A stretch of 64,000 nt of DNA from Streptomyces sp. NBC_00286 (GCF_036173125.1 NZ_CP108054.1:4030001-4094000); one strand, 5' to 3'; positions 8,474 through 18,145 are shown, numbered from the stretch's first letter. Notes: generated by a model from the sequence alone, not told the origin. Numbers and translations: made by a program.

Positions 8474-10015
8474 TCAGTGGGCGACCACCGGGACCGGCAG
8501 CTCGTCCTCGGCTTCGTCACCCGTGCCGGCGGGCGTCGCCGACATGTCGGGCTTGCCGGCGTTGACGAGGGTGCCGACGATGACGGCGGCGAGCACCAGC
8601 ATGCCGACGGCGAACCAGATCGCGTTGGTGTAGCCGTGCACCTGGCCCTGTAGCTGGACCAGCTGCTGCTGGGAGCGGGAGGTCGCGGAGCCGATGTTGT
8701 CCGCGATGTAGGAGGTCGTGGCCGACGCGGCGATCGTGTTCAGCAGGGCCGTGCCGATCGCGCCGCCCACCTGCTGCGAGGTGTTGACCATCGCGGAGGC
8801 GACACCGGAGTCCCGGGGTTCGACGCCCAGGGTGGCCAGGGACATGGCCGGCATGAACGCCGTACCCATGCCGAGACCGAGCAGCAGCATCGCCGGCAGG
8901 ATGATCGAGGCGTACGACGAGCCGATCTCCAGCTGCGTCATCAGGAGCATGCCGACCGCGGCGACCAGGAAGCCGGGGCCCATCAGCAGCCGCGCCGGGA
9001 CGCGGGTCATCAGACGCGTGCCGATCTGGGTCGAGCCGACCATCATGCCGACGATCATCGGCATGAAGGCGAAGCCGGTGCTGATCGGCGAGTAGCCCTT
9101 CACGATCTGCAGGTAGTAGGTCAGGAACAGGAACGTGCCGAACATCGCGATGATCGCGATACCGAGCGAGAGGTAGACGCCGCCGCGGTTGCGGTCGGTG
9201 ATCACGCGCAGCGGCAGCAGCGGGGCCTTGACCCGGGACTCGACGAGCACGAAGGCCGCGAGCAGGACCGCGGAGGCGACGAACATGCCGACGGTCACGG
9301 AGTCGCCCCAGCCGTCGGACTCGGCGCGGGTGAAGCCGTAGACCAGCGCGACCAGGCCGAGGGTGGAGAGCAGGACACCCGGGATGTCGAGCGGGTTGCG
9401 GTTGCGGCCGCCCTCCGGCTCACGGATGACGAAGTACGCGCCGGCCGCGGCGACGATCGCGAACGGGATGTTGACGAAGAACGTCCAGCGCCAGTCCATG
9501 TACTCGGTCAGCACGCCGCCGAGGATGAAGCCGACGGCGCCGCCGCCACCGGCGATCGCACCGTAGATACCGAACGCCTTGGCACGCTCCTTGGCGTCCG
9601 TGAACATCACGGCGAGCAGGGAGAGCGCGGCGGGCGCGAGCAGTGCGCCGAACACGCCCTGGAGGGCGCGGGCGCCGAACATCATCGCCTCGTTGGTGGC
9701 CGCGCCGCCGAGCGCGGAGGCCGCGGCGAACCCGATGAGGCCGACGACGAAGGCCCGCTTACGGCCCCACAGGTCGGCTATCCGGCCGCCGAAGAGGAGG
9801 AGACCGCCGAAGGCGAGGGCGTAGGCCGTGACGACCCACTGCCGGTTGCCGTCCGATATCCCCAGGTCCTGCTGGGCGGAGGGCAGGGCGATGTTCACGA
9901 TGGTCGCGTCGAGTACGACCATGAGCTGGGCGAGCGCGATGAAGACGAGCGCTTTCCAGCGGTTGGGATCGGAAGCCGGCGCCTTGGTGGCGGTGGCCTG
10001 GTCTGTTTCAGACAT
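8474..10015 (-). CDS. DHA2-type MFS efflux transporter
   Basis: A 513-residue 14-TM proton-coupled exporter. TM1 has the family pattern VVLDATIVNIALPSAQQDLG, motif A is GGRIADLWGRKRA near residue 80, and the region around residues 145-160 is glycine-rich. ATG 10015 is chosen over a GTG at 10027, because GGAG sits about 11 bases before the ATG but overlaps the GTG. It is 169 bp downstream of a TetR gene on the same strand, so the pair likely forms a ligand-induced efflux unit. The second DHA2 pump in this window (1745-3262) is only a distant relative. Confidence 0.88.
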   Translation of the reverse strand: MSETDQATATKAPASDPNRWKALVFIALAQLMVVLDATIVNIALPSAQQDLGISDGNRQWVVTAYALAFGGLLLFGGRIADLWGRKRAFVVGLIGFAAASALGGAATNEAMMFGARALQGVFGALLAPAALSLLAVMFTDAKERAKAFGIYGAIAGGGGAVGFILGGVLTEYMDWRWTFFVNIPFAIVAAAGAYFVIREPEGGRNRNPLDIPGVLLSTLGLVALVYGFTRAESDGWGDSVTVGMFVASAVLLAAFVLVESRVKAPLLPLRVITDRNRGGVYLSLGIAIIAMFGTFLFLTYYLQIVKGYSPISTGFAFMPMIVGMMVGSTQIGTRLMTRVPARLLMGPGFLVAAVGMLLMTQLEIGSSYASIILPAMLLLGLGMGTAFMPAMSLATLGVEPRDSGVASAMVNTSQQVGGAIGTALLNTIAASATTSYIADNIGSATSRSQQQLVQLQGQVHGYTNAIWFAVGMLVLAAVIVGTLVNAGKPDMSATPAGTGDEAEDELPVPVVAH

Positions 10016-10112
10016 GGGGGTACCCACTCCGGTACTTCGTAGCGAAAAAAGATGACGTAAAGGGACGATCCGTCGGTGACGTCTTCGTCGGTGACGGCCG
10101 GAAGTCTTTGTG

Positions 10113-10154
10113 TGAGTTGTGAGTTGTGAGTCGCGAGTCGCGAGTCGTGAGTGG
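10113..10154. repeat. Six tandem 7-bp repeats
   Basis: Units TGAGTTG, TGAGTTG, TGAGTCG, CGAGTCG, CGAGTCG and TGAGTGG follow each other without gaps, in the spacer between tetR and the MFS gene. This is a short degenerate minisatellite that could change promoter or operator spacing. Confidence 0.8.
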
Positions 10155-10183
10155 TGACTTGCGCTGGGCGCGGAACTAATCGG

Positions 10184-10828
10184 TCAGGCTCGTCGCAGGT
10201 CCTCCAAGGTGGCGGCCGCGCCGGGCAGTTCGGACCGGGCCGGTGTCCGCATGCCGTCCAGGAACAGCTGCAGATGACGGTGTACGAAGCGGTCGTGCGC
10301 CAGACACACGGCGCCCGCCGGCGGCCGGGAGAGCTGGGAAACGGAGATCATCAGGTCTCCGACGCCCACGTCCAGGCGCAGTTGCCCGGCCTCCTGTGCA
10401 CGCTCCATGAGCTTTTCGACCAGCCGCTCCATCCGCTCGCGCGCGGCGACCAGATCCGGGTGCTGCTTGTCGAAAGTCTCGGACATCATCGGGCAGAGCG
10501 CGCTGACTCGTTCGTCGGCGGAAACGTGTACGAAGCGGGACAGCGCCTCGAAGGCGTCGCCGCTCGTGGCGAGCATCTCCTCGGCCTGTTCGGAGACCCG
10601 GTCCATGACCGAGCAGACGACCTCCCGCACCAGTGCGTCGCGGTCCGGGAAGTTGCGGTACACCGTGGCGTTGCCGACGCCGGCCCGGCGGGCGATCTCG
10701 TCGAGCGGCACATCGGGGCCGAACTCGACGAACATCTCCCGGGCGGCGGTGACGATCCGCTCCCGGTTGCGCAGGGCGTCGGCGCGCGGCCGGGGCGCCT
10801 TGCGCTGCTCGGGGGTTGCGGTCTGCAC
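10184..10828 (-). CDS. TetR-family repressor of the adjacent MFS pump
   Basis: A 214-residue regulator. The N-terminal HTH (about residues 15-62) contains RERIVTAAREMF and the recognition helix VGNATVYRNFPDRDAL. The C-terminal helical domain is typical of drug-binding TetR proteins. GTG 10828 is chosen because AGGAG lies 6 bases before it. The upstream in-frame start at 10891 would place two probable operators (10861-10917) inside or at the edge of the coding region. It precedes the MFS gene on the same strand. Confidence 0.87.
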   Translation of the reverse strand: MQTATPEQRKAPRPRADALRNRERIVTAAREMFVEFGPDVPLDEIARRAGVGNATVYRNFPDRDALVREVVCSVMDRVSEQAEEMLATSGDAFEALSRFVHVSADERVSALCPMMSETFDKQHPDLVAARERMERLVEKLMERAQEAGQLRLDVGVGDLMISVSQLSRPPAGAVCLAHDRFVHRHLQLFLDGMRTPARSELPGAAATLEDLRRA

Positions 10829-10860
10829 GGCGTACTCCTGAGTGCTGATGGTTCGCGATC

Positions 10861-10917
10861 CGGGGAAGGGCTCCCCGTTTCGCTCGGACACAGGTCTAAA
10901 CGGGGAGACGCTCCCCG
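10861..10917. promoter_or_regulatory. Two matching 17-bp dyads, probable TetR operators
   Basis: CGGGGAAGGGCTCCCCG at 10861-10877 and CGGGGAGACGCTCCCCG at 10901-10917 share the CGGGGA...TCCCCG palindrome and are 40 bp apart, about four helical turns. They lie directly upstream of the tetR GTG. Two identical-length dyads in an autoregulatory position strongly suggest TetR binding sites. Confidence 0.65.
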
Positions 10918-11079
10918 GATATTTCCCACCTGAGGAATATTTCTGTGATCCAGGCCACAGCCCCTCCAGAGACCCACGTTCGGTCTCCTCCAGCGCGCGC
11001 CCGCCCGGCGGACGGAACAGGGTGATCGCACAGGGTGCAGCCGGAAACAGCAGGCTGCCTGGAGCGAAAGGCCCCCTGC

Positions 11080-12360
11080 ATGCAGCCCGCCAGCCGCCGG
11101 ATACGTTCGCGCCGCCGCATAGCCGCCCTCGCCTCCGTGACCCTGCTGACGCTCGTGCTCAGCACATCGGCGGACAGCGGCCGGCTGCCGGCCGGCTCGC
11201 TCACGGCGGCGGGACCGGTCGCGACGGCCCGCCCGGCGGCCCTCAGCCCCTGCAGGATCAGCGGCGCAGTGGACGTACAGCTCTCGGAAGGCATTCCGAC
11301 CCCGCCCGGCTACGCCCGCTCCACCGGCACCGTCCGGGCCCTCAACCTCATGGTCGACTTCTCCGACGCGCCCGGCCGGGGCAGCGCGCTCGACCGCTAC
11401 CGGGAGTTCTTCCCGCAGACCACCCGCTGGTTCCGCACCAGTTCGTACGGCCGGCTCGACTACCGCCCCTCCGCCCCCGTCCGCGACTGGCTGCGCATGC
11501 CCAAGCCCTTCAAGGCGTACGGGATAGAGCGCGGCGCCCCCTTCGATCCCGCATACCGAAAGCTGGTCGAGGACCTCGTAGCCGTGGCCGATCCGAAGGT
11601 CGACTTCAAGGCGTACGACCTGCTGAATGTCCTGGTCACCCCGAACGCGGGCCCCTCCGCCCTGGACACCGTCCTGTCGGTGACCTTCGCGGGCAACGCG
11701 GAGGCGCCGGTCGCCGACGGCGTGCCCGTCGCCAACGCGTCCTTCATCTACAGCCGCCAGGACGACGGCTCCGGCTCGTACGACAAAACCGGCTATCGCG
11801 TACTCCCCCACGAGAACGGCCATGTCTTCGGCCTGCCCGACCTCTACACCCAGGACGGGGGCGGCGCGGTCGGGCACTGGGACATCATGAGCGAGGACTG
11901 GGGTGCCGGTAACGATCTGCTGGCCTGGCACAAGTGGAAGCTCGGCTGGCTCGACGACGACCAGGTCGCCTGCGTGACCGCGCCCGGCACCAGCGAGCAC
12001 GTCCTGACCCCACTGCCCGAACCCGGCGGCGGCAAGCTGGTCTTCGTGCCGCTCGACGCGAAGCGCGGGTACGCGGTCGAGCTGCGCACCCCCGGCGGCA
12101 ACGACGAGGACGTCTGCAAGCCGGGCGTTCTCGTCTACACGGTGGACGCGGACGTCGACACCGGACACGGCCCCATCCACGTGGTCGACTCCACCAAGGA
12201 CAGCGGCGGCTGCACGCGCAGCCCGAACGTGCACGCGGAGCTGTCGGACGCGGCGTTCGGGCCGGGGCGGCAGTTCAAGGACGTACGGGAGGGGATCCGG
12301 ATCCGGGTCGGGGAGAGTGACGGGGACGGGAAGGCGCGGGTGTACGTCACGCGTCGGTGA
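11080..12360 (+). CDS. Secreted M6-like zinc metalloprotease
   Basis: A 426-residue protein with an N-terminal signal (basic MQPASRRIRSRRR, then a hydrophobic core LASVTLLTLVLST). The catalytic zinc motif is LPHENGHVFGLPDLY, a HExxH variant (HENGH) with the downstream glycine and aspartate of the immune-inhibitor-A (M6) type. A nearby WDIMSEDW matches the met-turn-like segment of that family. Start 11080 follows GAAAGG at 8 bases. The gene stands alone. Export to the medium and broad proteolysis are likely. The glutamate of HExxH is kept, so it should be active. Confidence 0.8.
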   Translation: MQPASRRIRSRRRIAALASVTLLTLVLSTSADSGRLPAGSLTAAGPVATARPAALSPCRISGAVDVQLSEGIPTPPGYARSTGTVRALNLMVDFSDAPGRGSALDRYREFFPQTTRWFRTSSYGRLDYRPSAPVRDWLRMPKPFKAYGIERGAPFDPAYRKLVEDLVAVADPKVDFKAYDLLNVLVTPNAGPSALDTVLSVTFAGNAEAPVADGVPVANASFIYSRQDDGSGSYDKTGYRVLPHENGHVFGLPDLYTQDGGGAVGHWDIMSEDWGAGNDLLAWHKWKLGWLDDDQVACVTAPGTSEHVLTPLPEPGGGKLVFVPLDAKRGYAVELRTPGGNDEDVCKPGVLVYTVDADVDTGHGPIHVVDSTKDSGGCTRSPNVHAELSDAAFGPGRQFKDVREGIRIRVGESDGDGKARVYVTRR

Positions 12361-12453
12361 GGTGGGGCGGCTCCGGCTGGCAGGGCGGTGGATGGTTGGC
12401 GGTGGTTACGGTGTTCCACACACCGCCACGGAAAGCCGAGAACCCCAGAGCCC

Positions 12454-14139
12454 ATGTCATCGACCGATCTCACGCCGGCGCCCGGCACCCCCGATGCCGG
12501 CGCTCCCGTGCCCGCGGAAGCCGTCGCCCCCCTGATGCGCGGGATCGCCGTGCTGCGCCGGCTCACCGAGGCGGGCGGGACGTCGAGTCTCAGCGGCCTG
12601 GAGCGGTCCACGGGGCTGGCCAGGTCCACCGTCGACCGGATCGTGGCGACGCTGGAGCGCATGGGGTACGTACGCCTGGATGGGCGGGACGCCGTGCTCG
12701 CGCCGCGGCTGATGGAGCTGGGCAACTCCTATCTGGCCGCGCTGCGGCTGCCCCGGCTGCTCGACGGGAGGGCTGACGCGCTCGCGGACGAACTGGACGA
12801 GTCGGTGTCGCTGGCGGTCGCCGACCGGGACGGGATCCGCTTTATCCACCAGGCGACCCGGCGGCGCGCGATGTCGCTGAGCTTCCGGATCGGCGATCTG
12901 CTGCCGGCCGAACGCACCGCGCCGGGCCCGCTGTTCGCCACGGAGTGGAGCGAGCAGGACTGGGCACGGTGGCGCGAGCGGCGGGCCGCGGACCCCGAGG
13001 ACCGGGGTTTTCCGGCCCTGCCGCCCGCTGAACGTCCCACCGCGGACGGGGAGTTCGAGGGGCGTACGCGGGAGGCGGGCGAGCGGGGGTGGGCGCTGGA
13101 CGACCAGTTGATCGAGCCGGGGCTTGTCGCCGTCTCCATGCCCGTACGCGAGAACGGCAGCGGGCGTATCGCGTGTGTGGTGAGCGTGGTGAGTCACACC
13201 AGCCGGCATACGGCGGACTCGTTGCGGGAGACCTTGCTGCCTCGGTTGCGGGAGACCGTGCGCGCGATGGAAGGAGATCTGCGCACCGGTCTGCAGGCGG
13301 CCATCGCCGTTCCTCCGGCCGCTCCGTCCGGGCTCGCCGTCTGGACGGGGGCGTCGAAGCAGGAGCTGGGCCGGGAGTTCGTCGAGTCGCTGGCGCGCGG
13401 GCTGACGGTGCTGACGTCGTTCGGCGAGGGGCGGGCCGAGCTGACGCTCACGGAGGTCGCGCGGGCTACAGGGCTCGCGCGCGCGACGGCTCGCCGGGCG
13501 CTGATCACGCTGGAGCACCTGGGGTACGTCACCTCGCACGGACGGACCTTCGCGCTGACGCCCCGCGTCCTGGGCCTCGGCTTTCCGCCGCTGTCCCGCA
13601 CGACGCTCCCGCAGATCGCGGGACCGTACCTGGCCGAACTCGCGGGTCGGCTACACGAATCGGCGTCGCTGGCGGTCCTGGCGGGCGACGAGATCCAGTA
13701 CACGGCGCGGGTCGCCACGAGCCGCATCATGAGCGTCAACATCACGATCGGGACGCGTCTGCCCGCGTACGCGACCTCCCTGGGCCGCGTCATGCTCGCG
13801 GACCTGTCCCCCTCCGAACGCCCCACTCCCGCCGTGCCGCAGCTGACCCCGCGCACGATCACGGACCCTTCCGCGCTGGCGGCCGTCCTGGACCGCGTAC
13901 GGCATGACGGCTACGCCCTGCTCGACGAGGAACTGGAGGAGGGCCTGCGCTCCATCGCCGTCCCGGTCCGCGACCGCACGGGAAGGGTGGTGGCCGCGGT
14001 GAACGTTGCCATGCACAGCTCGCGACGCACTCCGGAGCAGTGCGTCGCGGAGGTGCTGCCTCAGCTGCGCACGACGGTGGACGCGATCGAGGCGGACCTG
14101 CGGGTGGCGGGGCGGTTCACCCGCGTACCGGCGTCGTGA
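12454..14139 (+). CDS. Double IclR-family regulator (two complete copies fused)
   Basis: At 561 residues this is about twice the usual IclR length. Copy 1 has a winged HTH (about 29-80, LSGLERSTGLARSTVDRIVATLERMGYV) and an effector domain to about 270. Copy 2 repeats the plan with a winged HTH at about 310-355 (LTEVARATGLARATARRALITLEHLGYV) and a second effector domain ending in EEGLRSIAVPVRD. The two HTH regions are recognisably similar, suggesting internal duplication. Tandem IclR proteins are known in actinomycetes, often near aromatic-acid catabolism. No such genes are adjacent here, so the target is unknown. Confidence 0.85.
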   Translation: MSSTDLTPAPGTPDAGAPVPAEAVAPLMRGIAVLRRLTEAGGTSSLSGLERSTGLARSTVDRIVATLERMGYVRLDGRDAVLAPRLMELGNSYLAALRLPRLLDGRADALADELDESVSLAVADRDGIRFIHQATRRRAMSLSFRIGDLLPAERTAPGPLFATEWSEQDWARWRERRAADPEDRGFPALPPAERPTADGEFEGRTREAGERGWALDDQLIEPGLVAVSMPVRENGSGRIACVVSVVSHTSRHTADSLRETLLPRLRETVRAMEGDLRTGLQAAIAVPPAAPSGLAVWTGASKQELGREFVESLARGLTVLTSFGEGRAELTLTEVARATGLARATARRALITLEHLGYVTSHGRTFALTPRVLGLGFPPLSRTTLPQIAGPYLAELAGRLHESASLAVLAGDEIQYTARVATSRIMSVNITIGTRLPAYATSLGRVMLADLSPSERPTPAVPQLTPRTITDPSALAAVLDRVRHDGYALLDEELEEGLRSIAVPVRDRTGRVVAAVNVAMHSSRRTPEQCVAEVLPQLRTTVDAIEADLRVAGRFTRVPAS

Positions 14140-14204
14140 GCCGGACGGCGCCGTAGGTCGCACCATGAAGTGAGAGCAGCGTTTCCTTCGAAGGGCTGAT
14201 CCAC

Positions 14205-14627
14205 GTGCCGAACGCAGACAGGGCCGGCGGTGAAGTGGGCGAAGTGACGGACGAGAGGCCGTTGGGCTCCAGGGCACCGGAGTTCATCAGGCGCTCGCGG
14301 CCGCTGCACCTGGGCTGGCGGGCCGGTGTCCTGCTGATCGGCCTCGCCGTCATCGTCATGGGCGTGATCCTGCTGCCGCTGCCCGGCCCCGGCTGGCTGG
14401 TGATCTTCGCCGGAATGGCGCTGTGGGCCACCGAGTTCGCCTGGGCGCAACGCGTCCTCCGCTGGGCCAAACGCAAGGTCACCGAGGCCGCCCATCGGGC
14501 CCTGGACCCGCGCGTCCGCCGCCGGAACCTCGTCCTGACCGCGGTCGGCGTCGCGATCTGCGCGGCGCTTCTGTCGGTGTACGTGTGGAAATACGGCTTC
14601 GTCATGCCGTGGGGGATCAACCGCTGA
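14205..14627 (+). CDS. TIGR02611-type small membrane protein
   Basis: A 140-residue integral membrane protein with a GTG start. The first hydrophobic stretch is about 38-75 and contains the family signature LLPLPGPGWLVIFAGMALWATEF. A basic loop (RVLRWAKRKVTEAAHRALDP) and a final TM segment (about 108-128) follow. The family is widespread in actinobacteria without a known function. It is transcribed in the same direction as the IclR gene 65 bp upstream but is probably independent. Confidence 0.75.
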   Translation: MPNADRAGGEVGEVTDERPLGSRAPEFIRRSRPLHLGWRAGVLLIGLAVIVMGVILLPLPGPGWLVIFAGMALWATEFAWAQRVLRWAKRKVTEAAHRALDPRVRRRNLVLTAVGVAICAALLSVYVWKYGFVMPWGINR

Positions 14628-14761
14628 GCTGTGCGCCTGCCGGCCCGAGTTGGCGCCCGGAAGGCACTTACCTGACGCACCTCTTGACGCACCGGACACG
14701 TCCGCCCCAAGGTTGATCCGTTTCCGTACGTAAAACGTTGCCCACAAGGCTGGCGCGGGTT

Positions 14762-14773
14762 TGAAACGATTCA
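14762..14773. promoter_or_regulatory. LacI-type operator before the rhamnosidase
   Basis: TGAAACGATTCA is a near-perfect dyad with a central CG, the hallmark of LacI-family operators. It lies 13 bp before the rhamnosidase ATG and abuts its GGAG ribosome-binding site, so a bound repressor would block transcription. No lacI-type gene is visible in the window. Confidence 0.5.
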
Positions 14774-14786
14774 GGTTGGAGATGGC

Positions 14787-17700
14787 ATGCTTCGTAGACG
14801 CTCGCTTTCCCTCGTACTCCTGAGAGGCCTGGTCGTATTCGCCGTGGTCGGAGGCCTATCGGTCCTGCCGGCGGCCGCGTCCCCCGCGGCATCGGTTTTG
14901 GAGGCGCCGTTCACCGTGAAGACCCTGACCACCAACGGCCGAGTGAACCCAATGGGCATCGATGCCGAGGACCCGGTCTTCGGCTGGCAGTCGGCGTCGA
15001 CCAGACGCGCGACCTCGCAGAAGGCATACGAGATCCAGGTCGGGCGCACGCCAGGGGCTGCCGATGTGTGGTCGTCCGGCAAGGTGGCGTCCAACCGCCA
15101 AGTCGGCGTGCGGCACGGCGGTCCTGACCTGAAGGCGGGCACCCGCTACTCCTGGCGCGTGCGGGCCTGGGACGACAAGGGAATCGCGAGTCCGTGGAGC
15201 GCGCTCGCGCACTTCGAGACGGGCCTGCTCAGCCCTGGCGACTGGGACGGCGCCCAGTGGATCACTCGCCCCGCCGCCCCGAGTGAGTTGGACAAGTGGA
15301 CTGACTACACCGCCACGGTCGAGTTCGAGCTCGACAGCTCTGCCTTCGGGATGTTCCTGCGCGCCCCGGATGTGAGCAACGGCTACATGTGGCAGTTCAG
15401 CGTCACGGGCTCCACTCCGACGCTGAGACTCCACAAGCAGGTCAAAGGCACGTACTCCGTGGTGCAGCAGGTGGATCTCGAGCCGCACGGCTTCACCAAC
15501 GCGAGCCTCCTCGACGGTCGGCACACCGTCCGCTACGACGTGGCGGGCAGCACCATCAAGACCACCCTCGACGGCCAGCTGGTCAACACCTTCACGGACT
15601 CCACGTTCGCCAAGGGCTACATCGGCTTCCGTACCCACGCATGCTGCGACGAACGGGGAACCATCCACGAAGCCGTCGTGACCAGCGCCGACGGCGACAC
15701 CCTGCTCGACACCGACTTCTCGTCGGGTCGGAACCCGTTCACCGGCGGTGACATCACCGACTCCGCCCTCGTCGTGTCCGGCACCACCGACGCCCTCTAC
15801 CAACCCACTGCCCGGCCGCAGCCGCTGCTGCGCAAGGACTTCGCGACCAGGACCGGCAAGAAGGTCGCCTCGGCGCGCGTCTACGCGTCTGCCCTCGGCC
15901 TGTACGAACTGGAGCTCAACGGCAAACCGGTAGGCGACCAGGTGCTCGCACCCGGCTGGACCAACTACCACAAGCGCATCCAGTCCCAGACGTACGACGT
16001 GACGAAGCTGCTCGCCAGCGGCGACAACACGATCGGCGCGTCCCTGGCCGACGGCTGGTGGGCCGGCAAGGTCGGGCTCGGCTGGAGCCGCCAGTACGGG
16101 GACACCCCCGCACTCGTGGCGAAGATGCGCATCACCTACACCGACGGATCGGTCCAGTGGATCGCCACGGACGGTTCGTGGAAGGCGGCGGACGGGCCGT
16201 ATGTGAAGGCCGATCTGCAGGACGGCGAGACGTACGACGCCCATCTGGAGCCCTCGGGTTGGAGCCGGCCGGGATTCGACGACGCGAAGTGGGAGCCCGC
16301 CGCGAGCCTTGAGTCCCGTACCGCCCTCCTGGTGCCGCAGAGCGACGAGCCGGTGCGCCGGACCCAGGTGCTCAGGGCACGGAAGCTGACCGAGCCCACC
16401 CCCGGAACGTACGTCTACGACCTCGGCCAGAACATGGTCGGCGTATCGCGCCTGACCCTCACCGGCTCCGCCGGCCAGACGGTCAAGATCCGATACGCGG
16501 AGGTGCTCAACAAGAACGGCACCCTCTACACCGACAACTTCCGCAGCGCCAAGGTCACCGACCGCTACACCTTCGCCAAGAACGGAACGGTCACCTACGA
16601 ACCCACCTTCACCCAGCACGGGTTCCGCTACATCGAGATCACCGGGGTGACCGAGCCGCCCGCGCTCTCCGCCGTCAAGGGCGTCGTCTGGGGATCCGAC
16701 CTCCCGTCCACCGGCACGCTGAAGACCTCGGACGGCATGCTCAACCAGCTGGTCAGCAACATCTCCTGGAGCCAGCGCGGCAACTTCCTCTCCATCCCCA
16801 CCGACACCCCCGCCCGTGACGAACGCCTCGGCTGGACAGGAGACATCAGCCTGTTCGCGCCGACGGCCAACTACCTGGTCGACACCCGTGCGTTCCTGTC
16901 CCACTGGATGGCGGAGGTGCGTAACTCCCAGTACGGGAACGGGGACTTGCCGGCGGTCGTGCCGACCCCTCAGGGCCAGTTCGGCGAGAGCGGTGTCGGC
17001 TGGTCCGACGTGATGATCACCGTGCCGTACCACGTGTGGCGCGCCTACGACGACACCAGCATCCTGCGCGAGAACTACCCCGCCATGCGGAAGTTCTTCC
17101 AGTTCGTGCGCGACAGCGCCGGAGCGGACCTGCTCGAGCCCGGCCGCACCACGTTCTTCACCAACGACTGGCTGCATCTGGACGACCCGACCGAGCAGGG
17201 CATCCTGGGCACCGCCTACTACGCCGAGAACGCCCGCATGATGGCCGAGGTGGCCAAGGCCCTGGGCGACGACGCGGCGGCGGCCGAGTACGGCAAGCTG
17301 TCGGCCGACATCCGCGACGCCTTCACCAAGGCGTACGTCGCAGCGGACGGCACCGTGATGCGCAACTCGCAGACCGGGTACGCGCTGGCCCTCGGCATGG
17401 ACCTGATCTCGGATCCGGCACTGGTCGAGAAGGCCGGCGAGAAGTTCGTCGCCAAACTGGCCCTCACCGACTACCACTTGAGGACCGGCTTCATCGGCAC
17501 ACCGCTGCTGCTGCCCGCGCTGAGCAAGATCGGCCGCGACGACCTCGCGTACAAGATGCTGCAGCACAAGGACTACCCGTCGTGGGGCTACGAAGTCGCC
17601 AACGGCGCCACCACGATGTGGGAACGCTGGAACTCGATCATGCCCGACGGCAGCTTCGGCCCCGTCGACATGAACTCCTTCAACCACTATGCGTACGGCG

Positions 17701-18065
17701 CCGTGGGCGACTGGATGTTCCAGAACATCGGCGGCCTCTCGGCGATCGAGCCCGGCTACAAGCGCTCCCGGATCGCACCGGTGCCCGGCGGCAACCTGAC
17801 GGAGGGCTCAGGAAGCCTCAAGACCGTCTACGGCCTTCTGTCGTCCAAGTGGAGCGCCGGCAGCGACGGCGAGTTCAACCTGAAGGTGACGGTGCCGGTC
17901 AACACCGTCGCGGAGGTGCACGTACCGGCGAAGACGCGTGGTTCGGTCACCGAGGGCGGCCGGCCCGCGGACGCCGCCAAGGGCGTGCGGTTCCTGCGCA
18001 TGGAGGACGGGGCGGCCGTGTTCGAGGTCGGGTCGGGCTCGTACAGCTTCAGCGTTCGTGGGTAG
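14787..18065 (+). CDS. Secreted GH78 alpha-L-rhamnosidase
   Basis: A 1092-residue extracellular enzyme releasing L-rhamnose from plant glycans and glycosides. A signal peptide spans about residues 1-34. Next come an N-terminal Fn3-like domain (SWRVRAWDDKGIASPWS near 125), an inserted concanavalin-like beta domain (about 170-320), the Bac_rhamnosid_N domain (LYELELNGKPVGDQVLAPGWTNY near 375) and the (alpha/alpha)6 barrel. The barrel carries the conserved PARDERLGWTGD acid stretch near residue 675 and the MWERW stretch near 950. A C-terminal beta domain closes the protein. The inserted domain makes it longer than minimal GH78 enzymes. It probably acts with the GH43 enzyme downstream. Confidence 0.9.
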   Translation: MLRRRSLSLVLLRGLVVFAVVGGLSVLPAAASPAASVLEAPFTVKTLTTNGRVNPMGIDAEDPVFGWQSASTRRATSQKAYEIQVGRTPGAADVWSSGKVASNRQVGVRHGGPDLKAGTRYSWRVRAWDDKGIASPWSALAHFETGLLSPGDWDGAQWITRPAAPSELDKWTDYTATVEFELDSSAFGMFLRAPDVSNGYMWQFSVTGSTPTLRLHKQVKGTYSVVQQVDLEPHGFTNASLLDGRHTVRYDVAGSTIKTTLDGQLVNTFTDSTFAKGYIGFRTHACCDERGTIHEAVVTSADGDTLLDTDFSSGRNPFTGGDITDSALVVSGTTDALYQPTARPQPLLRKDFATRTGKKVASARVYASALGLYELELNGKPVGDQVLAPGWTNYHKRIQSQTYDVTKLLASGDNTIGASLADGWWAGKVGLGWSRQYGDTPALVAKMRITYTDGSVQWIATDGSWKAADGPYVKADLQDGETYDAHLEPSGWSRPGFDDAKWEPAASLESRTALLVPQSDEPVRRTQVLRARKLTEPTPGTYVYDLGQNMVGVSRLTLTGSAGQTVKIRYAEVLNKNGTLYTDNFRSAKVTDRYTFAKNGTVTYEPTFTQHGFRYIEITGVTEPPALSAVKGVVWGSDLPSTGTLKTSDGMLNQLVSNISWSQRGNFLSIPTDTPARDERLGWTGDISLFAPTANYLVDTRAFLSHWMAEVRNSQYGNGDLPAVVPTPQGQFGESGVGWSDVMITVPYHVWRAYDDTSILRENYPAMRKFFQFVRDSAGADLLEPGRTTFFTNDWLHLDDPTEQGILGTAYYAENARMMAEVAKALGDDAAAAEYGKLSADIRDAFTKAYVAADGTVMRNSQTGYALALGMDLISDPALVEKAGEKFVAKLALTDYHLRTGFIGTPLLLPALSKIGRDDLAYKMLQHKDYPSWGYEVANGATTMWERWNSIMPDGSFGPVDMNSFNHYAYGAVGDWMFQNIGGLSAIEPGYKRSRIAPVPGGNLTEGSGSLKTVYGLLSSKWSAGSDGEFNLKVTVPVNTVAEVHVPAKTRGSVTEGGRPADAAKGVRFLRMEDGAAVFEVGSGSYSFSVRG

Positions 18066-18100
18066 GGCACGGCACGTGCGGGCGACATGAGTAACTGACG

Positions 18101-18145
18101 GCGCTCTCCTGCCAGTTCGGGTACCGGCTGCTGGCAGGAGAGCGC
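18101..18145 (+). terminator. Terminator after the rhamnosidase gene
   Basis: Perfect 15-bp arms (18101-18115 and 18131-18145) around a 15-nt loop, 36 bp past the stop codon. This hairpin means the GH43 gene 600 bp further on has its own promoter. Confidence 0.75.

Noticed and set aside
14856..17687. 943-codon open frame antisense to the rhamnosidase
   Set aside because: High-GC third positions produce long antisense frames; the translation is Arg/Gly/Val-rich without any family pattern.
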